Shown: positions 34,977 to 43,813 of the stretch, one piece after another
Layout: each line of letters starts with the position of its first letter
Position numbering within the stretch: the stretch's first letter is position 1
Origin: Actinospineispora spinosispora DSM 44797
GTDB taxonomy: Bacteria; Actinomycetota; Actinomycetes; Mycobacteriales; Pseudonocardiaceae
NCBI RefSeq assembly: GCF_000429025.1
Contig: NZ_AUBB01000027.1
Location: forward strand, 102,960 to 166,959
DNA length: 64,000 nt
Direction: 5' to 3'
Translations under genes and position numbers: made by a program
The notes under the pieces: generated by a model
Seen by the model: only the letters and a program-made list of their open reading frames with translations
What the model was told of the DNA's origin: nothing
Databases searched by the model: none

Positions 34977-35424
34977 CCCCCGGCGGGTGCGACATCGACG
35001 GCACCGCGCGGCTGCGGCCCCGGAACTCGGCGATCACCGTGTCACCGCTGCGCACCGTCACGTCGTACACCCCGGAGCGCCCGGACTCGGACCGCAGCGT
35101 CGCCTCCGCCAGCAGCCGGTCACCCAGATGACCCGGGCGCAGGAAGACGATGTCGCCACCGGCCGCGACCGTGGGCGTGCCGAAACTGTTGCACGCGTAG
35201 GCGAACGCCGCGTCGGCCAGCAGGAACAGATAGCCGCCGTGGCAGATGCGGTGTCCGTTGACGTGCCGCTGCTCGACCGTCAGTGCGGTCACCGCGTGAC
35301 CGGGTCCGACATCGACGAGCTCGACCCCGGCTCCCTGCGCCGCCGTGTCCGAAGCACGCATCGCCTCCGCGACCCGTCGCGCCAGCTGCTCTCGTTCGGC
35401 GGGAGTTCGCACATCGTCGGTCAT
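34966..35424 (-). CDS. paaI: PaaI-like hotdog thioesterase
   Basis: 152 residues, single hotdog domain. The HICHGGYLFLLADAAFAYAC helix motif and VAAGGDIVFLRPG match phenylacetic-acid-pathway thioesterase PaaI, which hydrolyses ring-hydroxylated phenylacetyl-CoA and related acyl-CoAs. No other paa genes are near. ATG 35424 is preferred over the longer frame from 35481. Its 3' end overlaps trmB by 11 bp. Confidence 0.82.
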   Translation of the reverse strand: MTDDVRTPAEREQLARRVAEAMRASDTAAQGAGVELVDVGPGHAVTALTVEQRHVNGHRICHGGYLFLLADAAFAYACNSFGTPTVAAGGDIVFLRPGHLGDRLLAEATLRSESGRSGVYDVTVRSGDTVIAEFRGRSRAVPSMSHPPGVTD

Positions 35425-35485
35425 CACCGCAGTCTGCCGGGGATCGCAATTTCGGGCGCGCCGAAAGGTTCCACACAGCAATGAC

Positions 35486-35491
35486 TAGGGT
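35486..35491 (+). promoter_or_regulatory. Leaderless-type -10 box TAGGGT
   Basis: TANNNT with 6 bases to the ATG at 35498. Confidence 0.45.
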
Positions 35492-35497
35492 CTACGC

Positions 35498-36115
35498 ATG
35501 ATTGAGGCCGAGTCTCCGACGGCTGGACGTGTCCTGTTGGTCTGGGACGCACCGAACATGGACATGAGCCTCGGCTCGCTGCTGGGCGCCCGGCCGACGG
35601 CCGCGTTCCGGCCGCGGTTCGACGCGGTCGGCAGATGGCTGCTCGACCTCGCCGACGAGGGCGTGGCCGAGGCGTGCGTGTTCACCAACGTGACCCCGGG
35701 CAGCACCGAGGTCGTGCGGCCCTGGGTCGAGGCGCTGCGCAACGTCGGTTTCGCGGTGTTCGCCAAGCCGAAGGTCACCGAGGACAGCGACATCGACTCG
35801 GACATGCTCGATCACATCGAGCTGCGCCGCGCCGAGGGTGGGCTGTCCCAGGTCGTCGTCGCCTCCGGCGACGGACGGGCGTTCCGTGGTCCGCTGGAGT
35901 CACTCGTGCACTCCGGTATCGGCGTCACGGTCATCGGGTTCCGCGAGTACGCACTGTTCGCGCAGGCGTCCGAGATTCTGCAGTTCCGAGACCTGGAGGA
36001 CATCGAGGGTGTCTTCCGCGAACCGCTGCCCCGCATGACGCTGGACTCGCTGCCCGACGAGGGCGCCTGGCTGCCGCCGTTCCGTTCCCTGCGGTCACTG
36101 TTGGAGAAGCGATAG
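35498..36115 (+). CDS. NYN domain protein (PIN-like nuclease fold)
   Basis: 205 residues. VLLVWDAPNMDM supplies the first conserved Asp/Asn. TEDSDIDSDMLDHIEL and VVVASGDGRAF supply the other acids of the NYN/DUF88 site, and GVTVIGFREYAL follows. NYN proteins are predicted or shown to be metal-dependent RNases. The C-terminal 40 residues are less conserved. Its stop directly abuts the amidohydrolase start, so the two are cotranscribed. Confidence 0.85.
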   Translation: MIEAESPTAGRVLLVWDAPNMDMSLGSLLGARPTAAFRPRFDAVGRWLLDLADEGVAEACVFTNVTPGSTEVVRPWVEALRNVGFAVFAKPKVTEDSDIDSDMLDHIELRRAEGGLSQVVVASGDGRAFRGPLESLVHSGIGVTVIGFREYALFAQASEILQFRDLEDIEGVFREPLPRMTLDSLPDEGAWLPPFRSLRSLLEKR

Positions 36116-37435
36116 ATGGTCAGGCTCACCGCACCGGTACTGCTGCCCTGCGACCCTGCCTGTTCGGTCATCCGTGACGGTGTGTTGGACATCGGCGCGG
36201 ACGGCCGGATCCTGTGGTGCGGGCCGAGGTCCGAGGCCCCCGCCGCTCCGGATGCCGAGGTGCGGGAGCTGACCGGGATTCTGCTTCCCGGCCTGGTCAA
36301 CGCGCATTGCCACACGCCGATGACGGTGCTGCGTGGTCTGGGTGGTGACCTGCCGCTCATGCGCTGGCTGCAGGAGGTGATGTGGCCGGCCGAGGGCCGC
36401 ATGGACGCCGCCGACGTCCGCGCCGGGATGCTGCTGGGTTGTATCGAGATGCTGCGCGCCGGGGTCACCACGAGCGTGGAGATGTACTTCTACACCGACG
36501 CGGTCGCCGACGCTGCCCTGGACGCGGGCAGCAGGCTCGTGCTGACCCCCGGGATCATCGCGGTGCCCGGCTGGGACCGGCTGGGTACCTGGCAGCAGAT
36601 GGCCGCGGAGGTCTCCGCCCGGATCGACGCGAACGGGCTGCGCTACGGGCCGGGTGAGCGCATCGAGCTGGGCTACGGCCCGCACGGCGCCTACACCTTG
36701 CCCGCCGAGGCGCTGCCCTCGGTCGCGGACGCCGCGCGAGAGCGGGGCGCGCTCATGCACATGCACCTGGCGGAGACCACGGTCGAGGACGCCGAGCAGC
36801 GCGCCCGGTACGGCTCGGTCCCCCGGATGCTCGAACAGCTGGGCGTCCTGGACCCCGCCCGCCCACTGCGGCTGCTGGCCGCGCACGGCGTGCACCTCGA
36901 CGACGCCGACATCGCGCTGTTCGCCCGGCACCAGGTCACCGTCGCGCACTGCCCCGGCTCGAACGCGAAGCTGGCCGCCGGTACCGCGCGGGTTCCCGCG
37001 CTGCGCCGCGCCGGGGTGCCGCTCGCGCTGGGCACCGACGGTCCCGCCTCCTCGGACGACCTGGACATGTGGTCGGTCGCCAGGCTCACCGGCAGGATGG
37101 CACGGCTGGCCAGCGGCGACTCGGCCGAACTGACCGCCACCGACCTGCTGCTGCTGGCCACCCGCCACGGCGCCGCCGCGATCGGCCGCGACGACCTGGG
37201 CGCCCTGGAACCGGGCCGCTGGGCCGACGTCGTGCACGTGACCACCGACGATCCCGCGTTCCTGCACCTGGACGACGACACCCGGCTGATCTCCAACCTG
37301 GTCTGGGCGGGCGGCGCCCGCCTGGTCCGAGACGTCTGGGTGGCAGGCGAGCAGGTCATCGCCGACACCGAACCGACCAGGACGGACCGAGCTGAGGCCC
37401 AGTCCACGGCGCGGGCGGTCGCCGCCCGCCTGTGA
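36116..37435 (+). CDS. Amidohydrolase, SAH/MTA-deaminase-like
   Basis: 439 residues. Metal ligands are NAHCHTPM (HxH), a middle His in LMHMHLAETT, AAHGVHLDD and the late Asp in LGTDGPASSDDLDMW, the ATZ/TRZ and S-adenosylhomocysteine/methylthioadenosine deaminase pattern. It probably deaminates a purine-like substrate; the exact one is not readable. The ATG starts right after the NYN stop. Confidence 0.87.
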   Translation: MVRLTAPVLLPCDPACSVIRDGVLDIGADGRILWCGPRSEAPAAPDAEVRELTGILLPGLVNAHCHTPMTVLRGLGGDLPLMRWLQEVMWPAEGRMDAADVRAGMLLGCIEMLRAGVTTSVEMYFYTDAVADAALDAGSRLVLTPGIIAVPGWDRLGTWQQMAAEVSARIDANGLRYGPGERIELGYGPHGAYTLPAEALPSVADAARERGALMHMHLAETTVEDAEQRARYGSVPRMLEQLGVLDPARPLRLLAAHGVHLDDADIALFARHQVTVAHCPGSNAKLAAGTARVPALRRAGVPLALGTDGPASSDDLDMWSVARLTGRMARLASGDSAELTATDLLLLATRHGAAAIGRDDLGALEPGRWADVVHVTTDDPAFLHLDDDTRLISNLVWAGGARLVRDVWVAGEQVIADTEPTRTDRAEAQSTARAVAARL

Positions 37436-37436
37436 C

Positions 37437-37538
37437 CCGCGAGTCGGGGATGTAGGCACACCGAGTCGCGGGTGTCAGCACCCGTGGCCCGGTGTGCTGA
37501 CATGCCCGACTCGGTGTGCTGAGAACCCCGACTCGCGG
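37437..37538. terminator. Triple-nested palindrome between convergent genes
   Basis: Three inverted pairs nest without overlap: CCGCGAGTCGGGG (37437-37449) with 37526-37538; GCACACCGAGTCG (37456-37468) with 37507-37519; and TGTCAGCAC (37473-37481) with 37494-37502. All arms are exact. The right half shares a module with 17997-18026. It starts 2 bases after the amidohydrolase stop and ends 8 bases before the convergent oxidoreductase stop. Confidence 0.7.
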
Positions 37539-37545
37539 AGTTCGG

Positions 37546-38805
37546 TCAGCCCAGGAGCTTGTGCAGGTAGGGGTTGGTGAAGAGGCGGTTCGGGTCGAGA
37601 CGGTTACGGACCTGTTGGAAGTCGGTGAGTTTCGGGTACGCCTCGGCGACCTTGGCGGCCGTCCAGGGGTGGCGTTTGCCCCAGTGGGGGCGACCGCCGT
37701 GCGCGCCGAGGACGTCGGCGGTCAGCTTCACCAGCGGCTCCGGGTCGGTCCCGGTCGCGGTGTGCACCGCGACCCAACCGGTCGGCCTGTCGTGCGCCGG
37801 ATGCAGCCAGCCGCTCTCGGCGGGGCCGACGCGTACCTCGAGCGGGAAACCCACGTCCAGCCCACGGTCACTGATCGCGTCGAGAAGCTCGTGCACGCCG
37901 TCGGCCAGTGCTTCGCGCGGCAGGGCCCATTCGCTCTCGTCCCAGCGCACGATCGGCCGCGCCACCAGCACCCGGTGCGCCAGATCGGTGACCGAGCCCG
38001 AACCGTTGAAACGGGTGGCCGCGCGGTTGATGGTCGGCACGAGCCGGGGCACCGTGCGGCCCAGCGCAACACCGCCGCCGACAGCGGCCGACCGCACGAC
38101 CCGACGCTCGAACGACCGCATCGCCGAGGGCGGCTGCGGTTGTTCGGTGACCTCGTCGGCCCAGCGGGCGAGCGCGTCCTGTGCGTACGGGAACACCGAG
38201 AACTCGGCCCAGCGATGCGCGTCGAGATAGTCCGGCGCCAGCGCCTCGTCGAGCGGCAATCGGGCCTGCGAGGCGCGCAGCACGAACGCGGGCAGCACCG
38301 CGAACTCCACCTCGGTGATCACCCCGAGCGCGCCGAGCCCGGTCCGCGCCGCGTCCAGCTCCGCCGAGGACACCTCTACCACGTTGCCCGTACCCTCGAC
38401 CATCCGCAGGCCGGTGACCTGGGCGGACAGCGATCCGGTCCCGCTCATGCTGCCGTGGGTCCCGGTCGCGATCGCGCCGGCCACGGTCGGCGCGTCGACA
38501 TCCGCCAGTGCCGCGAGTGCCAGGTCCCGCCCGGCAAGGACCGAGTTCAGCTCACCCAGCGTCGTCCCGGCCCGCACCCGGACACGGTCGCCCAGCACGC
38601 GCACGACACCGGTCAGCGCCGACAGATCGAGCGCGACGTCGTCGGTCAGCGCCAGCGGGCTGAACGAGTACCCGGACCCGACCGGACGCACCCGCTGACC
38701 ACGCTCGGCCGCCCGACGCACCGCCGACCGGACGCCGGCCTCGTCCAACGGCCGAACCGTCGAGCTGGGTCGCCCCTGATAGCCACCCGACCAGTTCGTC
38801 CACAT
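37546..38805 (-). CDS. FAD-linked oxidoreductase, D-arabinono-1,4-lactone-oxidase-like
   Basis: 419 residues. The FAD-binding PCMH domain has VRPVGSGYSFSPLALTDDVA and GAIATGTHGSMSGTGSLSAQ. The ALO C-terminus is GGRPHWGKRHPWTAAKVAEA and RLDPNRLFTNPYLHKLLG. The flavin-attachment position, usually GSGHS, is GSGYS here, so the FAD may be non-covalent. ATG 38805 has TAAACT 7 bases upstream (leaderless). The substrate is a sugar lactone or alditol by family. Confidence 0.85.
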   Translation of the reverse strand: MWTNWSGGYQGRPSSTVRPLDEAGVRSAVRRAAERGQRVRPVGSGYSFSPLALTDDVALDLSALTGVVRVLGDRVRVRAGTTLGELNSVLAGRDLALAALADVDAPTVAGAIATGTHGSMSGTGSLSAQVTGLRMVEGTGNVVEVSSAELDAARTGLGALGVITEVEFAVLPAFVLRASQARLPLDEALAPDYLDAHRWAEFSVFPYAQDALARWADEVTEQPQPPSAMRSFERRVVRSAAVGGGVALGRTVPRLVPTINRAATRFNGSGSVTDLAHRVLVARPIVRWDESEWALPREALADGVHELLDAISDRGLDVGFPLEVRVGPAESGWLHPAHDRPTGWVAVHTATGTDPEPLVKLTADVLGAHGGRPHWGKRHPWTAAKVAEAYPKLTDFQQVRNRLDPNRLFTNPYLHKLLG

Positions 38806-38812
38806 TCCGCTG

Positions 38813-38818
38813 AGTTTA
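38813..38818 (-). promoter_or_regulatory. Leaderless-type -10 box TAAACT
   Basis: TANNNT on the minus strand with 7 bases to the ATG at 38805. Confidence 0.45.
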
Positions 38819-38854
38819 GTGCGCTGTGCGCCCCGGAAGCGTGCTGAACGACTC

Positions 38855-40681
38855 CTAGGAGCGGAAGTACAGGGTTCCGTCGAGACTGCCGAGCGCCGAG
38901 CTGTCCAGCGCCGTGGTGCTCGCCGCGCTGGTGTCCTGTGCGCGGTGACCACCCACCGGCTCGCCGGCGAACTGCTGGCGGCCGACCTGCTGGCCGCCGC
39001 CGCGCGGACCGACGTTCTGACGGTTCACCGACATCGGCTCCGAGCGCTGCTGCGCGGGCTGCTCGGGGCGGTCCGACGCGAACTGCTGGCTCGCCACGGC
39101 GGCGGTACCCAGCGAGGACTCCACCGACCGGTCCTTGTACAGACCGCTGGTCGCGCGGCGCGCCGCGGCACCCAGCTCGACCTCCGGTGCGGCCTCGCCG
39201 TACGCGTAGAAGCCGGTGCCCCTGCTGCCCTCGGCCGGGCCGAGCGCGCCGATCGGTGGTCCATCGGACGGGCCCGTCGGTGCCGCGAGGGCAGCGACGT
39301 TTCCGGCGAGGAAGCCGTCCGAACCAGCGCTGTGCTGCTGGGCGCCGAACGTGGCGGGCTGGTTCACCGCCTGCTGGGGCGCCCCGAGCGGGTCGGTGCG
39401 CGGTGCCGCGCTGGTGGGGTTGATGTTGGCGCCGAACGCGAGAGCGTCCGCGTCCCGGGCCGGAGCGTCGAAGCTCGGCGCGCCGTGCCTGCCGCCGCTG
39501 GCGTCGCCGAAGGTCGACACCGCCCGCAACGGGCCCGAGGAGTCCGGCGCGGATCCGACCTGGAACCCGCCGTGGGTTCCGACGGGCTCCGGTTCCGCCC
39601 GGTAGCCGCCCGATCCGAGGACGTCCGGAACGGCCTGGTAGCCGCCGGTCCCGGTCATCTCAGCGACCAGCTGGTAGCCGTCGGTCCCGGTCATTTCGCC
39701 GGTCAGGCCCGGCCGGTACTCGGTCGCGGACTGCCGGCTCATCTCCGGGACGACCCGCAGACCGGAGCCCTGCTCGTTGTCGGGGCGACGCCTGCGACCA
39801 CCGCCGCGCGGTCCGTCCTGAACCGGACGCTGGCCGATGCTGCCGATGATCTCCTCGACGCCCCGGTAACCACCGGGCTCACCGAGCGAGGAGGACTGCT
39901 CGGGTTCCGGCGCGGCGCGACGGCCGCCCGTGCTGGTGGCCGCGGCGTTCAGCGGGTCGAGTCCGGCCGGCTCCAACCGGGTCTGCTCCAGCTGGGCCGA
40001 GCCCAGGTTGGGCTGACCGAGATCCGACCGTCCCAGGTCCGACCGTCCCTGGCCCGTCGGCTCCGAGACGACACGCAGACCGACCGTGCCCTCCGAGTCC
40101 GCCGCGCTGACCGATCCCGGTGCGCCGATCGGGCCGGACGAGCTGACGGGGTTGAACCCCCCGCTGCCCAGGCTGTCGCCGAAACCGGAATCCTGCGCCG
40201 GGCGCGACGGCGCGTTCAGCGCGTCGAGCGACCCGCCGCTCCTCGGGAAACCGTCCATCGGGCCCGCCTGCGGACCGAGCGGCTGCGCGGGCGGCGGGAA
40301 GGGCTGCCGGTGTCCGCCGGACTGCTGGTTCAGCGGCGGCTGACCACCTCTCGGCTGACCCGGCTGCTGGCCGAACTGCATGGAGGAACCCGGCTGCGCC
40401 GGACGCGCGTGTCCGTTCAGCGGGGACTGGGCCGGCGGGGCCTGACCCAACGGCGACTGCCCCAGGGACGCCTGGTTCAGCGGACCGGCGGGCGGTGTGC
40501 GCGGGAAGTCACCCGAGAAGCCACCCAGGTCGGAGCCACGGTCCCGGCCGTCCGGTTTCGGCTCCGCGGACACCGGGACGAACGGTGGCACCGGACGCAA
40601 CGCGGCGGCGGTACCGCTCACACCGATCAGACCTCCGGTGATCACTGCCGCGGCGAAACCCCGGTTCCCCGTGTTGTACAT
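38855..40681 (-). CDS. Low-complexity Gly/Pro/Gln-rich protein with N-terminal signal-like segment
   Basis: 608 residues, not recognised. ATG 40681 is chosen because GGAGG lies 5 bases upstream and inside the alternative ATG 40693. After YNTGNRGFAAAVITGGLIGV and SGTAAAL, a signal or anchor segment, the protein is almost all Gly, Pro, Ser, Gln and Ala. Short repeats are QSPLGQAPPAQSPLNG, RSDLGRSDLGQPNLG and a degenerate EMTGTGGYQAV unit repeated four times (about residues 325-375). It is probably an exported or surface protein without a folded core. It could be a structural or intrinsically disordered envelope protein. Confidence 0.65.
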   Translation of the reverse strand: MYNTGNRGFAAAVITGGLIGVSGTAAALRPVPPFVPVSAEPKPDGRDRGSDLGGFSGDFPRTPPAGPLNQASLGQSPLGQAPPAQSPLNGHARPAQPGSSMQFGQQPGQPRGGQPPLNQQSGGHRQPFPPPAQPLGPQAGPMDGFPRSGGSLDALNAPSRPAQDSGFGDSLGSGGFNPVSSSGPIGAPGSVSAADSEGTVGLRVVSEPTGQGRSDLGRSDLGQPNLGSAQLEQTRLEPAGLDPLNAAATSTGGRRAAPEPEQSSSLGEPGGYRGVEEIIGSIGQRPVQDGPRGGGRRRRPDNEQGSGLRVVPEMSRQSATEYRPGLTGEMTGTDGYQLVAEMTGTGGYQAVPDVLGSGGYRAEPEPVGTHGGFQVGSAPDSSGPLRAVSTFGDASGGRHGAPSFDAPARDADALAFGANINPTSAAPRTDPLGAPQQAVNQPATFGAQQHSAGSDGFLAGNVAALAAPTGPSDGPPIGALGPAEGSRGTGFYAYGEAAPEVELGAAARRATSGLYKDRSVESSLGTAAVASQQFASDRPEQPAQQRSEPMSVNRQNVGPRGGGQQVGRQQFAGEPVGGHRAQDTSAASTTALDSSALGSLDGTLYFRS

Positions 40682-41480
40682 CCGGTCCTCCATTGCTGCC
40701 CAGACACCACTCGCCCGATCGTGCGTGCCCGACCAGTGGGAATTCGCGGCAGTGCACAGGGCGATGGACGCTCACCGAGTTCAACGCGTGGCCGCCAACC
40801 GAGTGATGGGCTCGACGGAGTGAGCCCGCGGCGCAGTTTGGTAACGATCCGTGACCGGTCCGTCCAATGCGTCGCATGTGTGTGAGAGAAGTCGGGAGTT
40901 CCGGACAGCCCACGGAACCGACGGGAGGATCAGCCGAGAGCCGTCGGCCAGTCACCGGCGCCCTCGACCGAACGCAGAACCCGGTGCCGTCCACCCGCGG
41001 GCTGGTGCACGGCGCGGTGCCCACCCCGATAGCCGGGCTCGGGCATGCGGTCGGGCCGCCTCAACGGGTCGGGGAGACGATCCTGCCGCGAGTGTGCGGC
41101 ACGCCCGGCCGTTGATTCGGTACGCCCATTTGCCACCGGCCGCAGCATCATCCGGTTCGCGGACGGAGCCGGCACCGCCGCGGCGGGCAGCGGCGCGGCC
41201 AACGGGTCGCGATGGAAGTGCTCCAGCGGATCCGGCGAGGTCCGCTGCGGCTCCCGCTGCGCGGACGCCCATCGGCTCAACGCGTGAAAAATAGGGGTTA
41301 GCTCTGCTTCTTCGTTATGTAGTCCGTAATGCTGACCCAAGCCCGACTCAAACACAGGCGCGCGTACCTCCACCACTTCTCAGCTTCTGCCCCGAGCAAC
41401 GGCCAGGGAGCGCGGAAGTTGCGGCCGTTCTCGGTAAGGTGTGCCGAACCAACGAAGGACCGCTCGATAGAGTGGCCTCT
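40682..41480. other. 800-bp region with no confident gene
   Basis: It holds the upstream region of the low-complexity gene and, near 41287-41335, an A+T-richer patch (TTCGTTATGTAGTCCGTAAT). The only frame worth noting is 40930-41376 on the minus strand. Confidence 0.4.
40930..41376 (-). CDS. Doubtful small hypothetical ORF
   Basis: 148 codons from GTG 41376. The middle (ELTPIFHALSRWASAQREPQ then DPLEHFHRDPLAAPLPA) looks protein-like. The ends are Arg-rich and could be spurious. There is no good ribosome site. It is kept as a weak candidate because the 800-bp gap is otherwise empty. Confidence 0.25.
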   Translation of the reverse strand: MVEVRAPVFESGLGQHYGLHNEEAELTPIFHALSRWASAQREPQRTSPDPLEHFHRDPLAAPLPAAAVPAPSANRMMLRPVANGRTESTAGRAAHSRQDRLPDPLRRPDRMPEPGYRGGHRAVHQPAGGRHRVLRSVEGAGDWPTALG

Positions 41481-43727
41481 TTAGGATCGCTTCAGTACGC
41501 GTGCGGCCCCGCTGGCCGCCGTCGAGGCCAGGATCCACCCGACAACGACCAGGCTGCTGCTGATCCACTGAGACGCTCCCTGGGCACGCCAGTAGCCGTC
41601 CGCGCCCAGGTTGATGATCGGGATCAGGGTGTCGGCCGCGTACAGCCACGGGTTCCACACCGGGTTCTGACCGGAGTCGATCGGGGTCAGCGGATGCCCG
41701 GTGAACCACACACCGCCGAGTACCCAGAACAGGGACAGCCAACAGACCGCCAACCACGGACGGTAACCGAAGCCCACTGTCCACCGCTGCAGCTCGCCCC
41801 ACACCCGGCCCGCTACCCCCAACGAGGCGTAGCGCCGCCGCTGCCGGACCATCTGCACCCGCTCGGCCTTCTCCTCCTCGCCGTCACCCCGGTAGGCGGC
41901 GGCGAGCTGCTCGTACGGCCCTGGCGCGTACACCGGCAACGCCCTGGTCAGCCAGCCCAGCCGGGTCGCCACGTCGATCTCGGTGCCCAGCGACTGGAAC
42001 TCGAAGCCCTCCAGCTCCAGGCCGCCGGCGGCCTGCCACAGCTCCTCGTTGTCGGTGAACGAGCCGACGACGGCCTTGCTCAGCCGGACCCGGCCCGGCG
42101 GCGCCGAGCTGGGCCGAAGCGTCAGCTCGGGGGTGACCAGGCCGTACCCGTTGAACGCGAACTGCTCCGGTCTGCCGTCCGCCCCCACCGACACGTCGGA
42201 GATCACCACCGACTTCAGTACCTCGGCCGACCGCAGGCGGACGCCTCCCTCGGCTCGGAAGCCGTCGTTGCAGAACAGGTCCTTGCCGATCGTCGCGGCA
42301 CGCAGGTCGAGCGACGGCTTGGCGCTGCCGTCCGGGCGCAACCTCGGCCGGACCAGCTGCGCCCCGGAACAGTCCAGCGACGACCCGATCCGCGCGCCCT
42401 GCAGCCGCACGGTGCCGGTGAAGCGTGCCTTGCGCAGGAACAGCATGCTGCCGACGGTCAGTGCATCGGCGAACAACGCATCGCCGCCGGGTGCGTTCAG
42501 CTCGATGCGCGACAGGCTGGCGCTGCCCCGGACCCTGGCGCCGGCCAGTCGTAGCTGACCGGTCACCCGCAGCGCACCGACACCGTCGTTGCGGCACTCC
42601 AGGTCGCCGCCGATCTCCATGCCGTCGCCGAGCAACGCCACCGCCGTCGAGGCCGGTGCGCCCTCCGGTACCCCTTCCGCGTAGCCCAGCTCGGCACCGG
42701 ACAGCCGCACGTAGCCGCCGACCGCCGCGTTCGGCAGCCGCACCGTGCCGGACGAATGGAAACCGTCGTCCAGCTCCAGGTTCCCCTCCACCCGGATCCG
42801 GTCCGCGACCAGGCAGGCGGCGGCATCGATGATGCCGCGCGGCACCAGCCGCATGCTCTGCTCCACGGTGTCCGCGCGGTCCTCGGCTCCGCCGTCCGCC
42901 ACTGACCCGTCGTCACCTGGTGGCCGCTCCGGTCCCAGGACAGGCAGCTCACGGCGAATCTGGGCGCCGGACAGCACGAGGTCGCCGCTGATCCGCGCGC
43001 CGGCGAGCAACATGCGGCCCTCGCTGACGAACCGGTCCTCCGGATCCGAGCTGACCACACTCGCCCGCCTACCGAACCGGTCGGCGAGGAAAGTGCCGGA
43101 CACGTCTATGCCGTTGGCGTCCAACGTGTCGCCGCCCGAGTTCACCAGGCGGGAGCCGCCCAGGTTCACGTTGCCGATCACCCGCGCACCCGGAATGCGA
43201 ATCTCACCCTCGGTGCGCATCTGCCTGGCGTAGAGCGCCCCCCGCACCTCCAGACGTTCACCGAACAGCGCGTAACCGCCGGGCACGCGCAACGTCGCGC
43301 GGTCGAGACGCAGGGTGCCGCCGACCTGCGCGTCGTTGAGCCGGACGGTGCCGTCGCTGACCAGACCGGTGAGCCGCAGGTTCGCCGCGACGCGCAGGTT
43401 CGCCCCGTTGAGCCCCGGCAGCCGGCAGTCCAGCAGCGACAGGCCCTCCAGGTGGGCCATCTCCAGATCCGGTGCCTCGTCGAACTCGCACGCGGTGAGC
43501 CACAGCGGTGTGCTGACCATCGCGCCGGCCAGGCGCAGCTCGCCGACGATCCGTACTCCGGCCAGCCAGGCGGCGGGGACCGCGCGGCGCGCGGCCCGGT
43601 CCTCGGTGAGGAGTTCGGCAAGCGTGTCGGCGCGCAGCTCCGGCAGTGCACCGCCCCGGGTGCCCCGCAGATCGAGCGGCTCACCGGCCCTGAACCTCTT
43701 GCGCACGGCGTCGTCCACCCGAGTCAT
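41481..43727 (-). CDS. Beta-helix repeat membrane protein (actinobacterial 'membrane-associated oxidoreductase' type)
   Basis: 748 residues. Residues about 55-560 are an array of short hydrophobic-strand repeats of the form xLRLxGAxVxG (GVRIVGELRLAGAMV, LRLTGLVSDGTVRLNDAQVG, GGDLECRNDGVGALRVTGQL), which should fold as a right-handed beta-helix. Four membrane segments lie in the last 130 residues (RPWLAVCWLSLFWVLGGVWF, SSSLVVVGWILASTAASGAA). Streptomyces homologues carry the oxidoreductase label but no redox site is visible, so that label is doubtful. It may be a bactofilin-like scaffold anchored to the membrane. Confidence 0.7.
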   Translation of the reverse strand: MTRVDDAVRKRFRAGEPLDLRGTRGGALPELRADTLAELLTEDRAARRAVPAAWLAGVRIVGELRLAGAMVSTPLWLTACEFDEAPDLEMAHLEGLSLLDCRLPGLNGANLRVAANLRLTGLVSDGTVRLNDAQVGGTLRLDRATLRVPGGYALFGERLEVRGALYARQMRTEGEIRIPGARVIGNVNLGGSRLVNSGGDTLDANGIDVSGTFLADRFGRRASVVSSDPEDRFVSEGRMLLAGARISGDLVLSGAQIRRELPVLGPERPPGDDGSVADGGAEDRADTVEQSMRLVPRGIIDAAACLVADRIRVEGNLELDDGFHSSGTVRLPNAAVGGYVRLSGAELGYAEGVPEGAPASTAVALLGDGMEIGGDLECRNDGVGALRVTGQLRLAGARVRGSASLSRIELNAPGGDALFADALTVGSMLFLRKARFTGTVRLQGARIGSSLDCSGAQLVRPRLRPDGSAKPSLDLRAATIGKDLFCNDGFRAEGGVRLRSAEVLKSVVISDVSVGADGRPEQFAFNGYGLVTPELTLRPSSAPPGRVRLSKAVVGSFTDNEELWQAAGGLELEGFEFQSLGTEIDVATRLGWLTRALPVYAPGPYEQLAAAYRGDGEEEKAERVQMVRQRRRYASLGVAGRVWGELQRWTVGFGYRPWLAVCWLSLFWVLGGVWFTGHPLTPIDSGQNPVWNPWLYAADTLIPIINLGADGYWRAQGASQWISSSLVVVGWILASTAASGAARVLKRS

Positions 43728-43800
43728 GGCCTGGTCCTATCACGATCACGGTCGACACCGGGTCGTTATCCGAAATCCCAGGCCGAATCGATCAACCGAC

Positions 43801-43806
43801 TACCCT
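43801..43806 (+). promoter_or_regulatory. Leaderless-type -10 box TACCCT
   Basis: TANNNT with 7 bases to the GTG at 43814. Confidence 0.45.
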
Positions 43807-43813
43807 TCGGGAC

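Noticed and set aside
38819..40885. 688-codon plus-strand frame opposite the low-complexity gene
   Set aside because: Arg/Leu-rich shadow. The minus-strand frame has a GGAGG site, a signal-like start and internal repeats, and fits the codon position G+C pattern better.
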